From NCBI GenBank assembly GCA_028023455.1, contig JAQFVV010006270.1, positions 4,742,834 through 4,806,833 on the forward strand: DNA of 64,000 nt, read 5' to 3'. Source of the stretch: Epiperipatus broadwayi. Its lineage: Eukaryota; Onychophora; Udeonychophora; Euonychophora; Peripatidae. Both the position numbers and the translations under genes were made by a program. Shown piece after piece: positions 45,086 through 55,491 of the stretch. The notes beneath the pieces are model-generated. The model was given only the letters and a program-made list of their open reading frames with translations. It searched no databases and was not told the origin of the DNA. Position 1 is the first letter of the stretch. Each line of letters starts with the position of its first letter.

Positions 45086-45365
45086 TCATATATATCTCTA
45101 TTATATGCAAAGTATTTATCTAGAGTAAATTGTTACATTTTCATTTACCAATGTCAAACTCTCTCCACTCACAACTTTGATGCCATCAATTTCAGATAAA
45201 TACACTAATGATTATTCTAATCATTTTCGAAACTAGAGATTATCTCTAGCACAGATATAAACTTTAAACCTCAATTAAAGTTTAATATATCTGATTTTTT
45301 AATTTTACACACACGGAGTTATTCATCTTTCTCTGTCCCGTATGTAATATCTTTATATATAATAA

Positions 45366-45465
45366 ACACCTCCACACTTCCCCATTTTTTTTTTTCAAAT
45401 TCATATAAATAAAGATATAATAGAAGACAAATGACCGCCAACATGCATTTCGTGCTGAACCAAAC
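45366..45465 (-). mobile_element. Family D ribozyme element, copy 2 (truncated)
   Basis: Repeats the 45.0-kb copy, with one extra T-tract, up to TTTCGTGCTGAACCA. The CTGATGA half is replaced by AACCCTAGCGAGC, so no ribozyme can form. Confidence 0.75.
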
Positions 45466-45840
45466 CCTAGCGAGCTATATGCAAAATAACTGCCAGTAAA
45501 CGAAAATGTAGATGAGCTCATCTACACTTTAGCTTTGATTATATATAAGCCTATTATTTACTGATATATTTACGAATTTCAAGACAACTATAAGTTATTC
45601 TGGAATCACTGTAACTATTCAGAAGGAAATGCTAACTTCTTAATATTAAATTAATCTTCAGTTAATGAATGTAAATATAACTTTTTATTAGCCAATTACA
45701 GATGAAATAATGCGGAAGTACTCAAAACCCTAGCGAGCCATATGTAAACTAACTGTCAGTAAAGATAAAATATAGAACGAGCCATCTACCCTTTAGTTTT
45801 GATCGTATATAAGCATACCATTTACTGACATACTTACATG
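45466..45840 (+). repeat. Two-copy dispersed repeat starting AACCCTAGCGAGC
   Basis: 45466-45575 and 45728-45838 share AACCCTAGCGAGC, TATGYAAAMTAACTGYCAGTAAA, TTTAGYTTTGATYRTATATAAGC and TTTACTGAYATAYTTAC blocks. Conserved spacing. Not related to the other families. Confidence 0.7.
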
Positions 45841-45849
45841 CATTTTTAA

Positions 45850-46640
45850 CCACTGGGTTTATGATTTTCAGTAGCTTTCACTTGTTTACCATTTTTTAGT
45901 TCATTCTTTGTTGGCATTCTGCTGGTTTGATAATTTAATTTCTGTTTATTATTTTCTAGTAATATTTTTCGTCCCTCTCATTTTGTCACCCCCCCCCCCC
46001 CAGCCGCGTCTTCGTTCTTTTATTGTAAACTATTATTTTGATCAACTAACCTGAATATTGTGTATTTTTCTTAATTGAAGATAATGCTTCTATTCAAGCC
46101 AGCATCGACTTCTGAAAACCTTTAATTGATATTTAAAGATTAAGTCTGGTCCATTGAAAAAAAAAGTTAACTTTTAAGAGCCTTAGCATTTTGGTTTAAT
46201 CGTCTTCCGTTTCCATTTCTCATTGTTAATTCCTTTCTTACTGCAATCGATTTTGTTGTTGTTAACTCACTGGTCACTTAAATGTTATTCGTTTTGAAAA
46301 AAATAATAATTATGCACTGAAGAATCTATCATATTCAAATAAAAGTTCAATTTAAGTATACCCCCCCCCCCAATAATTAATCGATATGATTAACTTATAG
46401 TTATTGCACTGCAAAAAAAAAAGAGAGATTACCTGTAAACCATTAATTCCAAATCATTGCATTATAATAACAAATGCTTAAAAGACATTTTAAATAAAGG
46501 TTATCCAAGCATAGACATTTATTATATAAATGTGGCATGACTTTGCAAATTAATAAAACAAAGAGATAAAAGAGAATGCACTTTAATAATTGTATATATA
46601 TATATCTTTTTTAGTATTTTTTCATTACTATGCATAATAA
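45850..46640. other. Unassigned stretch with C-tracts
   Basis: Homopolymer C runs at about 45990-46002 and 46361-46370. No gene recognised. Confidence 0.35.
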
Positions 46641-46649
46641 ATATTAACA

Positions 46650-47111
46650 CAGAGGCAAAACTCTCCATACAGCAGTGCCACCCTGTGCCAAACAGAGTAA
46701 TCAATGGATGCAGAAAGGTTTGTGCATAAAATCCCTACCTAGTGCCTACTCATCCAATGTCCCCATACTAGTTTCTAGCTTGTGGCTTTTAGGAGCCTTG
46801 GATCTGAAATAACTGCACCTAGATCTTAAGATCTAATGCAACTCTCCAGTAGCCATCTTTTACTTTCTTAGTTAACTATACAGCTTTGAGTCCAATGAAA
46901 ACACAATAATGTTTTCAATTCAAGCTCATTTGCATGTATTTTGTCATATAGATCTGAACTCAGTTCAGCATCTATATATTATGGTGTCTGGTTCTTTAAT
47001 AACCAGTCACCATAATCTTATTGGGCAGGATTGGTACTAAATCATGTAACATCACATGGTCACTATTCTTTATGCTTGTGTACGCATAAAGAATGGTGAT
47101 CACGTGATGTT
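46650..47111 (-). mobile_element. Family B full-length unit, ribozyme deleted
   Basis: The most complete family B unit: CAGAGGCAAAACTCTCC end, AATCAATGGATGCAGAAAGG, residual ribozyme (GAAACTAGTA side kept, CTGATGA lost), AGATCTTAAGATCTAATGC, the GAAAACACAATAATG module, ATAGATCTGAACTCAGTTCA, CACCATAATCTTATTGG, and a 64-bp near-perfect terminal palindrome (47048-47111) of AACATCACATGGTCACTATT with its complement. Confidence 0.8.
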
Positions 47112-47119
47112 AAATGGCA

Positions 47120-47530
47120 CAATATATATTATAGAATACAAATTTTTTATTACTAATATTAAAAAATGTTCTTCAGTATTTGAATTGATTGATTATAGTC
47201 AACATTGTATTTTTATTAATTGGATGCCTACAGTGGTGTCTTTTACTAATTTAATAAAGTATAGCATCTTTTAGTATTTTTTTTTCTTCAAGCATGCAAT
47301 TATTAACTTTAAAAAATTATCAAAAGATGGTTTCAGTGTACATGCTCTCATTTTCTTAAAAGTTAGAATTATAGAAGTTTTGATGTTATTTTTAAGGTTG
47401 CTGGAATAGTAATACTTCAGTTATTCTATAAATTAGATTTTAAAATATGTCATATTTGTCTCACCTTGTCAAACTTTGGATAACTATCATTTTTGGCAAA
47501 GATGCTGTAAGTAATTATATGGAGAGTTTG
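47120..47530. other. Unassigned stretch
   Basis: No recognised gene or repeat. Confidence 0.3.
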
Positions 47531-47534
47531 TTAC

Positions 47535-47968
47535 TGTTTTAACAGTCTGTGTATGCATAGAAAATTGTGATCATGTGATGTTTTAATGGTTTTATACCAA
47601 TCCTGCTGATAGTATGTTGGTGACTGTGGTTTTAAAAAAAAAAAGATACCAAAATGTACAGATACTGAACTGGGTTCAGATCTGTATGACTATACAAGCA
47701 AATGAGCTTAGACTAAAAACATTATCATATTTTCATCTTGGACTCATATCTCTATAATTAACTAAATAAGTAAAAGTTGGCTGCTGAAGGATTGCATTAG
47801 ATCCTAAGATCTAGGTGCAGTGATCTCAGATTTAAGTTTAACTCACTGATGAAATTCAAAAGCTAGAAATGAATCTGGGATTTTTGAATGCAGTAGGCAC
47901 TAGATAGGGATTTAATGCTCAAACCTTCTTGCATCCAATGATTACTATGGCTTGCACTAGGTGGGTAA
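47535..47968 (+). mobile_element. Family B full-length unit, plus strand
   Basis: Runs from TTTTAACAGTCTGTGTATGC and GATCATGTGATGTT through ACCAATCCTGCTGATAG, TACAGATACTGAACTGGGTT, TAAAAGTTGGCTGCTGAAGG and GATCCTAAGATCTAGGTGCA to the ribozyme and ends in the LINE sequence that follows at AAAAAGATGGGG. It abuts the LINE directly. Confidence 0.7.
47826..47895 (+). ncRNA. Hammerhead ribozyme, family B, core intact but helix II weak
   Basis: CTGATGA 47846-47852, helix II decayed (AATTCAAAAGCTA), GAAA 47866-47869, helix III AT/AT around GA, cleavage after C47875. The helix III pair has changed from C-G to T-A on both sides. Confidence 0.6.
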
Positions 47969-49222
47969 AAAGATGGGGATTAAATTTAGTGAAGAAAAAT
48001 CAAATATAATGATGGTTAATACTGGGGAAAGAGAAGATGTAGAAATTTTTATTGGGAGATATTAAGTTAAGTGTGGTTAGATATAGTTATTTGGGAATTA
48101 TTTTAAGTAATCAGAAAAATTATTTGGATGAATGGGAGAAAAAATTGATAAATGAAGCAAAGAAAAGAAAGGGATTGGTGTTTTCATATACAGTAGCAGG
48201 ATTAACATATAGTAATGATGCATTATGTGTTAGTAAAGGGGTATTAAATTATTTAGAAAAAGTTCAAAGGAAAGTAGAAAGACATGCATTGGATGCAGAT
48301 GTATGGGCAGCAAGGGAGGCAATTCAAGAAGAAATGGGATGGTCAAGTTTTCATATGAAAGATGCAAAAAGTAAAATGAAAATGTTTGGTAGATTGCAGT
48401 TTATGGATAATAAAAGAATAGCCAAAATAGTATTTAAAAAATGTTTGGTAGATTGCAGTTTATGGATAATAAAAGAATAGCCAAAATAGTATTTAATTGA
48501 GTTATGAGTAAAGGGCAGGCAACAAAATGGGTGTCAAAGGTAATGTGTTATGCAAAAGATTTGGATAAAGAATTTATACCGGTATATTTGTACAAAAGAT
48601 GGGATGATGGTGTTAGGAGGATTGTTAAGTGTTATAGTGGTAAGGAATAAAATAAAAGAATAGTTTATTAATAAAGAATAGAGAGTTTGAGAGATGGAGA
48701 ACTAGTACAGAGAGTAAAAAGAGTTTAAATATATATAGAAGTAAACAGAATATTAAGTGTGAGTTAAAATATGATAATAGTAAGGAAAGTAGTTTATTGT
48801 TTAAGGCTCGAACAGGATCTTTAGCAACAAGAGAATATACATGTAAATGGAAAAATATGGGTGATTTAGTCTGTAAATTATGTAAGGAAGGAATAGAAAA
48901 TATTAGGCATCTGTTAATTGAATGTAAATGCCTGAAAACAGATAGGGCACATATAATGAAGTTATGGAAGAATAAATATGAAAAAACTGATTATACAGAA
49001 AGTGGATTATTGTTTTTTATGCTTGGTTTGGGAAAAGATAAGGGGGATTTAGATATAAAGGCCATAGAGTTGACAAAGATTATGTTGTGGAAATGGGATA
49101 GAGCAGAATATGGGAAAACTTAGAGTGGGGAATGGAAAATAAAGTGGCTAACAGGTTTCTCTGGGTATAATTGCTGAGAGATTCCTGACTCTGTTTAAGG
49201 AGAAACCACAGTACATCACATC
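47969..49222 (+). pseudogene. Non-LTR retrotransposon 3' part, copy 2
   Basis: Better preserved copy of the LINE at 26.8 kb. It starts within the RT thumb (KKMGIKFSEEKSNIMMVNTG), shifts frame to KLSVVRYSYLGIILSNQK (the YLGxxL motif), then LEKVQRKVERHALDADVW, EEMGWSSFHMKDAKSKMKMF. A 59-bp tandem duplication (48381-48498) breaks the frame. The final frame 48797-49123 reads FKARTGSLATREYTCKWKN with CKLCKEGIENIRHLLIEC (C-x2-C-x8-H-x4-C zinc motif) and KAIELTKIMLWKWDRAEYG. The 3' UTR ends GAGATTCCTGAC...GTACATCACATCACAT. Produces reverse transcriptase in its intact form; this copy lacks the catalytic FADD region. Confidence 0.8.
48381..48498 (+). repeat. 59-bp tandem duplication inside LINE
   Basis: The AATGTTTGGTAGATTGCAGT ... 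CCAAAATAGTATTTAA unit is duplicated exactly. 59 is not a multiple of three, so it shifts the reading frame. The identity of the copies indicates a recent event. Confidence 0.9.
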
Positions 49223-49229
49223 ACATATT

Positions 49230-49690
49230 GTTTTAAAAGGTGATTTAACATAGTAATCTTATTAAATTTATAATTAAAGCTGTCAATCTGAACCCCACAT
49301 GTACAGGACATAATCCATTTAATACATATGCAAGGATGGGCAGACATCTCTACAATGTAATAACTGAAACACGAGCTTATTATATACCTGTGACACAGGT
49401 ATATTATACATTTTAAAGGAACTAAAGCCCTGATAATATAATATATGCACAGATATCAGATAGAATGCAAGGAAGTCAAATTGATTACAATCTTGGTGTT
49501 GTGAATTGAGGCATCTAGTTTAATGGAGCTGATTTTGGAACTAATCATGTACAAAATTTAAATAATAAGTACAAAAGCATAATGTTGTTCTACTTCTTAC
49601 TTTACATACTAATTGCTTTTAAAAACGTCATCAAAAATTTAAGTGAGGTTATAATGAAAATGGTAGTAAATCAGATGAGTTATAATGAGA
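49230..49690. other. Mostly unassigned, with one family C end remnant
   Basis: At 49371-49412 the motif GCTTATTATATACCTGTG followed by ACACAGGTATATTATACAT is the terminal hairpin seen at the ends of family C/PLE insertions. Nothing else recognised. Confidence 0.45.
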
Positions 49691-49700
49691 GGAAAAGATA

Positions 49701-50023
49701 CATTAAAACAAGCAAAACTCACTATACGTATTGCCACTCACTGCAAGCTAGAGTAATCAATGGATGCCAGGAGACTTATGGATAAAATCTCCATCTAGGT
49801 GCAGTGCTCTCATCCAAGGCTACTCACTGATGAAGGCCACAAGCCAGAAACTAGTCTGGGGATATTAGATGAGTAGGCACTACATGGGGATTTTATGCAC
49901 AAGCCTTCTGGCATCCATTGATTACTCTAGGTTGCAGTGAATGGCACTACGTATAGTGAGTTTTGCCTGTTTTAATAACAGTTATAAACAAGCATAAGAA
50001 ATGGTGATCATGTGATGTTTATT
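49701..50023. mobile_element. Family B foldback with intact ribozyme
   Basis: 323 bp between AGGAAAAGATA (49690-49700) and AGGAAAACATA (50024-50034), a 10-of-11 duplication. Arms: GCAAAACTCACTATACGTAT ... on the left and the inverse GTATAGTGAGTTTTGC on the right, then GGTGATCATGTGATGTTT. The ribozyme sits at the junction of the arms. Confidence 0.82.
49812..49870 (+). ncRNA. Type I hammerhead ribozyme, family B, intact core
   Basis: Distal helix I ATCCAA/TTAGAT (5 of 6), proximal CTCA/TGGG, CTGATGA 49827-49833, helix II GGC/GCC with CACAA loop flanked by an A.A mismatch, GAAA 49847-49850, helix III AC/GT around TA, cleavage after C49856. Confidence 0.82.
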
Positions 50024-50799
50024 AGGAAAACATATAACGAAAAAAGATCTTAGAAACAAAAAAAAATGAATAGGTTATCACTTGAGAGGGTATACAATGT
50101 TTGAGCTTCAGAAGTGTTAAAACAAAGGTGCAATCCATAAGCCTTTAGTGTTTGAATTCATCACTCTATGGCATTGACCATGGGAAAAATCAAAGGGATA
50201 TCAGTTTTATTTGCAAAGAAAAAATAGACACAGTTTCAGGGAAATTTAAGAATTCAAAGCATTTTGTCTTCAAATATTAAAAATGGGAATTGGTTATAAT
50301 TGAAATACTAATAGACATAAGATGAATGCTGGACGGATCAGCATCTGAAGTTTTCCACAAAATGAGGTTCCGAAAGTAGGTCCATGCATCACATTGAGTA
50401 AGTATATGAACCAAGGATTCCTCCTATTTCATACATAGGGGGGAAATGGGGTCAATTTTGTAACCACTTTTGCAACAGAGGAAACCCCCAGTAGGGAGGG
50501 GGCCCCAAGGTTGTCCTTCAATAAAAAATCTACAAACTTGGGTTCCAGCTTAAGAAATTTGGTCAACCTCATAAAACATACTCAGAAAATCTTTATTACA
50601 AACTCATAAACAAGGACACTTTTCATGTTTTGAGATTATTACCAAAAGATGAGGAAACAAATTTAAATTTGGTATTACATCAGAATTGTTCATAATTTAA
50701 AAATAAAATCAATATAAATATTGGCAAAATTATGTCAATAAGTCTGAAAAATTAAGGATTGAAGAGAAATCAATTTATATTCTTATACCAAAGAAAAAA

Positions 50800-51160
50800 G
50801 TTTTGGCATAATGTGACGATATTGTATAATGTCTCTTGCAAATCATTCTGTGCAGATTAAAGGCTTACTCTGAAAGAAAAATTGTCAAATGAGGTTTCAG
50901 AAATATTTTAAAAGCATCGTCGTTGTTGAAAAAAATCAGAAAACTAAAAAGCTGTCATCATGCCTTACAAGTTATACTAGAACTTTGGTTTTGTTCTCCA
51001 TGCTAAATTATGGCATATTTTAGAAGAAGAGCTGTAACAGAATAATATATTGCCCATATGGATACTCTTTGTAAGGTACTAGAAATTACAAAAGGTTATG
51101 CTGAACAAATTAATTCACTTTACAAAGGAATTGGATGGATTATAGATTGGTATTTTACTT
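50800..51160 (+). pseudogene. Degenerate non-LTR reverse transcriptase fragment
   Basis: Translation with shifts gives LCRLKAYSERKIVK-x-GFRN (cf. the common RT segment RLK..IE...EQ.GFR), a decayed stretch, then MDTLCKVLEITKGYAEQINS followed by LYKGIGWIIDW (cf. LW.vL...G.P....i..lY.g). The order and spacing fit RT motifs 2a to 3 but no catalytic aspartates are visible. May belong to a LINE unrelated to the 48-kb one. Confidence 0.4.
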
Positions 51161-51247
51161 GTTTAAATTGTCAACTCAATACACAATAAGAAAAATCATA
51201 TTGAAAACAGATAAATGTGAATAAGGATGAGAAAACAAATATCAACT

Positions 51248-51681
51248 CTTACTCAATATATATTGGTTCGTAGTTCAATAAATAGAGAAGGTTCACGATG
51301 CAGGAAAGATTACAAAATTATCACTACTTTACAGATTTACAGCCAGTACTGCTCTCGATCAGATCTACCACACCCATAGTGCCAAGTATTTAGAAGTTAA
51401 TTAGTATGCAAGTTTGCAAATTTACACATACCACTTGTGGAGAGGTATGGTTTGTTGTAGGTGCCACCCATGCAATGGGTAAGGAAGACTCAGGTAGTGA
51501 TTGTCATGCAAGTGGTATGTGTAAATTTGCAAACTTGCATACTAATTAATCTATAAGTTCTTTCTCTTACATATCTATCTTGGTGTTATGGGTGTGGCCA
51601 TCCTGGTAGAGAGAAAGTGCTGAGCTGTAGTTGTTATAATTTTGTAATCTTTCCTGTATAGAGGAGCTTCCCTATTTATTG
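51248..51681. mobile_element. Foldback element, 434 bp, ends TTCAATAAATAG
   Basis: Flanked by AATATCAACT (51238-51247, 51682-51691). Long inverted arms include TTCAATAAATAGAGAAG, CAGGAAAGATTACAAAATTA, CACACCCATA and a 45-bp perfect stretch around ATTAGTATGCAAGTTTGCAA. No hammerhead core was seen. A further foldback family. Confidence 0.75.
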
Positions 51682-52093
51682 AATATCAACTGTGGATATA
51701 CTGATGATATCATATTTGTAACTTAAAATTAAAGAGTAATGAAAAGATGATACAATGATAGATATCATGAGTTTAAAACTGATAAAGAAAATATAGAAAC
51801 TATTACTATCTAGAGACATTCGTCAATTACAAAGGATTGAGAATTTAAAAGATTCACTCCAGACTGATACTAAGAAAAGATCTTAAATGTCTACACATTA
51901 AAGAAGTAGAATGGAAAGAGTATAAATATTTCTTCTAAAATATATACTGATAATGAAAACTTTTAAGAACACTATATTAAACCAAAAAAAAAAGATCAAC
52001 TTAATATTTAATCAGATCTGTCTCAATATTTCATTTGAAATGCAATGGACAGATTGAAATTGTTTTATTTTAGATTATTTATTATTCATAATA

Positions 52094-52413
52094 TCACATG
52101 ATCACCAGTCTTTTTATGCTTACACAAGCTGTTTCCACAGAGGCTAAACTCTCCATACAGTAGCACCACTCAGTGCAAGCCAGAATAACAATGGATGCAA
52201 AAAAGTTTGTGCATAAAATACCTATCTAGGTACAGGGCTCTCAGATAAAAGTCTCCTCACTGATGAAAGCCACAATTTAGAAACTAGTCTGGGGATATAG
52301 GATGAATAGGAACTAGATATGGATTCTATGCACAAAACCTCCTTTCATCCATTGATTACTCTAGTTTGCACTGAATGGCCCTACTGTATGGAGAGTTTAG
52401 CCTCTGTGTAAAG
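52094..52413. mobile_element. Family B foldback with ribozyme
   Basis: 320 bp with duplication TTCATAATA (52085-52093 and 52414-52422). Left: TCACATGATCACCAGTC end, CACAGAGGCTAAACTCTCC arm. Right: complementary GGAGAGTTTAGCCTCTGTG. The ribozyme lies at the centre on the plus strand. Confidence 0.82.
52241..52310 (+). ncRNA. Hammerhead ribozyme, family B, core intact, helix II decayed
   Basis: CTGATGA 52260-52266, helix II AGCCACAATTT no longer pairs, GAAA 52280-52283, helix III AC/GT, cleavage after C52289. Proximal helix I CTCA/TGGG pairs. Confidence 0.65.
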
Positions 52414-52429
52414 TTCATAATACTTGAAA

Positions 52430-53425
52430 AGGTTGATGATAAAAGATGTCTGGAAACAAATAATGGATTCATCATAATAATTGTATTATTAAGGACTTTA
52501 CAACAAAAAAAATGAACAGCTGAGAATTCATTCTAAACAAAAGAGTTTAAAAATATAGCTTTTCATAAAATGTGGTACATATTAAGGTCAATTACAGGTT
52601 CAATACTGTTAATCTGGCTTTCTATAATTAGCAGGTTATAATATCAAACCAAATTATGAAAAGATTAATGTGAGTTATAATTTATCTAATCCATATTTTT
52701 TTATTTGATCATGACTACATATAAGTAATAATAATCTTACATTTATAAAATTAATATGTATACGCATTTAAAAAAAATGTACAAATAAATATCAATGGCA
52801 CACAGCTATGAGTATGAAGCCATGGAGCTTTGAAAGCGCTAAGCTTTAAATAAATTATTAAAATATATATAACTTTTTTAATGAGTGTTTAAAGTGCATA
52901 ATTATTGATATTAAATAAATATATGTAAATTAATATTTTTAATTAATGGAGCCACCATCTTTTATTTTTATATCTTAGTACAACAGCTCTATTTAACTCA
53001 TGATTTTGAATTTTTCTCTCTTATAAAATAATAGCAGAATAAATTCAACTTAAAAAAAAATTATTAAGTAATCTTTTAAAAAAATCTAATTTACAAAAAT
53101 AAACTGAGAGAAAATAAATCATTAAATAAACTAAGCAATATTTTATGAATTAAGAATAAGAATAAATTAAGAAAGTCAAAGAGAGAAAAAAAATCAGCAA
53201 ATGTGTTTTATTTTATTACAGTTATTCAAAATGTTTAACAAAATGTTAAAAATAATATTTGCAGTATTGTTATTTCTTAATAATTATATGTAATAAATTC
53301 TTAATAATTATATGTAATAAAAACAGAAGGAAGAGAAGATAGCGATGCATGTTTTAAATAGATTTGTATTACAATTAAAATAAATTTAATATACATAATA
53401 TATTTGATAATATATATCCAATAGT
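52430..53425. other. AT-rich stretch with one PLE hammerhead-like hairpin
   Basis: At 52804-52845: AGCT, ATGAGTATG, stem AAGCC...GGAGCTTT, GAAAGCGCT, AAGCT; same layout as 7643 and 9131. No coding remnant adjoins it. The rest is unassigned; a 22-bp direct repeat (TTCTTAATAATTATATGTAATAAA-type) lies near 53274-53320. Confidence 0.45.
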
Positions 53426-53427
53426 AT

Positions 53428-54115
53428 TTGTAAACTCTAATATTTGTATTAATATGAAAATACACAAGTATAACTTAAATATATATAATCACCATAGATC
53501 AAACGAATGACAAACTTTTTGTCGATTTATTCAAGCGCTTTCAAAGGTCTAAACCTTCATTTTCAAAAAGTAAACTATGCAAATTAGGATGGACTAAATA
53601 TGCAAATAAGGGTGGAATAGATCTACATCTGCCACTTCCTAGATGTGGCATAAAATGTTTCTTTTTTATTCATGGCATGCATGTCAGAGATGATATAACA
53701 TGCCTCTTTAACTTTCCTTCACAACTCATGTCGCTCTCTGCACATAATGCGAGGCTTGTCTGGCCTGTACTGGTGTCCCATAGAAGCTGCATAGAGGCAT
53801 GTTATATATAATCTCTGATGTACATGCCATGAATAAAAAAGAAACATTTTATGCCATATCTAGGAAGTGGCAGGTCTAGATCTATTCCACCCTTATTTGC
53901 ATATTTAGTCTGCCCTAATTTGCATAGTTTACTTCTTGAAAATGGAGGCTTAGACCTTTGAAAGCACCTGAATAAATCGACAAAAGGTTTGTCATTCATT
54001 TGATTTATGATGATTATATATATTTAAGTTATACGTGTGTATTTTCATACTAACACAAATATTAGAGTTTACAAATATTTTTCTAACACATAGTTGAACT
54101 TTTAAATATCCAATA
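53428..54115. mobile_element. Foldback element, 688 bp, with hammerhead-like motifs
   Basis: Bounded by a perfect 14-bp duplication ATATCCAATAGTAT (53414-53427 and 54116-54129). Arms of roughly 280 bp: TTTGTAAACTCTAATATTTG, TATATAATCA, TTGTCGATTTATTCA, GGAATAGATCTA and TTTATTCATGGCATG blocks and their complements. The unique centre (about 53710-53790) is C/T-rich. Each arm contains TTGAAAATG, a GAGG...ACCTTT stem and GAAAGCRC (plus 53934-53975; minus 53568-53528), a degenerate PLE-type hammerhead. Confidence 0.82.
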
Positions 54116-54249
54116 GTATAGCATACAGCAACAGTATATAGACATTTTAAAAATAGGACAGTTTATAGTGAGAGAATAAATGTTGTTGAAATATTACTAC
54201 AAATTCACTTAAGTAAGATCATAATCTAAAAAAACTAGAGAGTGAGATT

Positions 54250-54290
54250 AACAGAGGCAAAACTATCCATACAATAGTGATCATGTGAGA
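54250..54290 (-). mobile_element. Family B terminal fragment
   Basis: CAGAGGCAAAACTATCCATA followed directly by GTGATCATGTGAG: the two element ends fused, interior gone. Confidence 0.6.
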
Positions 54291-54654
54291 GTCAGATTAG
54301 TTGTGATTCATCTTCTAGAAATCTTGTTACACTGCCATCTATTATTCACTAATTTATTCAGTATGTTAACTAGTTTACTTTTACATTCAAAAGATGGCAC
54401 TACTATCTAACATAATTTAAATGTGAACTAGTGTCATGTGATGCTTAATATTAAATTATCTTACCCAGGTTTTTAATTTAGGATGATTGTTAAGAATATT
54501 TAAAAGTTCTTTTAATCTTAGATGTGATCTGAAAAAATATAAGTATTCAAAATAATATCTATTTATCTACCTTTCTTTTAACATGCATGTATACATATAT
54601 ACATAAAAATTTATATATAAAATATTCTGTTATTTCATTTAATAACATAAAATA

Positions 54655-54800
54655 TTTTTAAACCAGCAAGCATCACATGATCACATCTCCAATACTAGCA
54701 CATAATTGTTTATAAATAAAGCAAAGCAAAACTCCATATAGTAGTGCCACCTGTGCTAAACAGAGTAATCAATGGATGCCAGAAGGCTTGTGCTTTGTTT
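54655..54800 (-). mobile_element. Family B fragment
   Basis: CATCACATGATCAC end, then CAAAGCAAAACTCCATATAG and AATCAATGGATGCCAGAAGG. Truncated before the ribozyme. Confidence 0.65.
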
Positions 54801-55290
54801 ATAAAATATTTTTGTTGGTTTGATTTTTTGTTTTTATTCAAATTACTATTGTCAGAGTATTTATTTCATAAATAAATAAAAGAAAACATATTATTTATAG
54901 TTTACATAATCTAAAAAAAACATTTTACATTTATATAAATATATTTCACCTAATGACACAAACACGTACTTCCAGCCTCTTCGTCATATCAGGTGAGGTG
55001 AGACATCTCTGATACACAATTTTTTTTTTTTAATTTGCTGAAAATCAGAATGTCCTCTTTTTCACTGTTGACAAATAGTTTTCTGACATTCTAATTAGAT
55101 GACAATTACATATTTTATTTTCATAATATGTGGTTAGTTTTTCAATTAGATCATGTGTCACCAACCTGGTCCTTACCAATCCTTAGTGGGCATTTAAAGC
55201 TTTCAGACAGGTGATGAGTATTTGCCAGATGTTAAAAGAAAAACCATAGATTACTAAAGATGTGCAACAGGCATTTAAATTAATTAATAG

Positions 55291-55464
55291 TATTTCTGTA
55301 GTGTAATTTTCACTACACCACTCTCATCTTGGGAATTATAGATCTTTTTCATATGGATTTGGTCATATATTTATAATTATATCCCTCCATGATATGCTAA
55401 AAGTGGACAGAAATCAGTCCTTACCTTGTGTAAATGATGTAGTGAAAATTACACTACAGAAATA
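55291..55464. mobile_element. 174-bp MITE with perfect 27-bp TIRs
   Basis: TATTTCTGTAGTGTAATTTT at 55291 is matched by its exact complement ending at 55464, over 27 bases each side. AT-rich interior, no open frame. Flanking TA on both sides hints at a TA target, as for Tc1/mariner-type elements. Confidence 0.85.
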
Positions 55465-55491
55465 TTATTCAATATTGGATATCCTCTAGTC

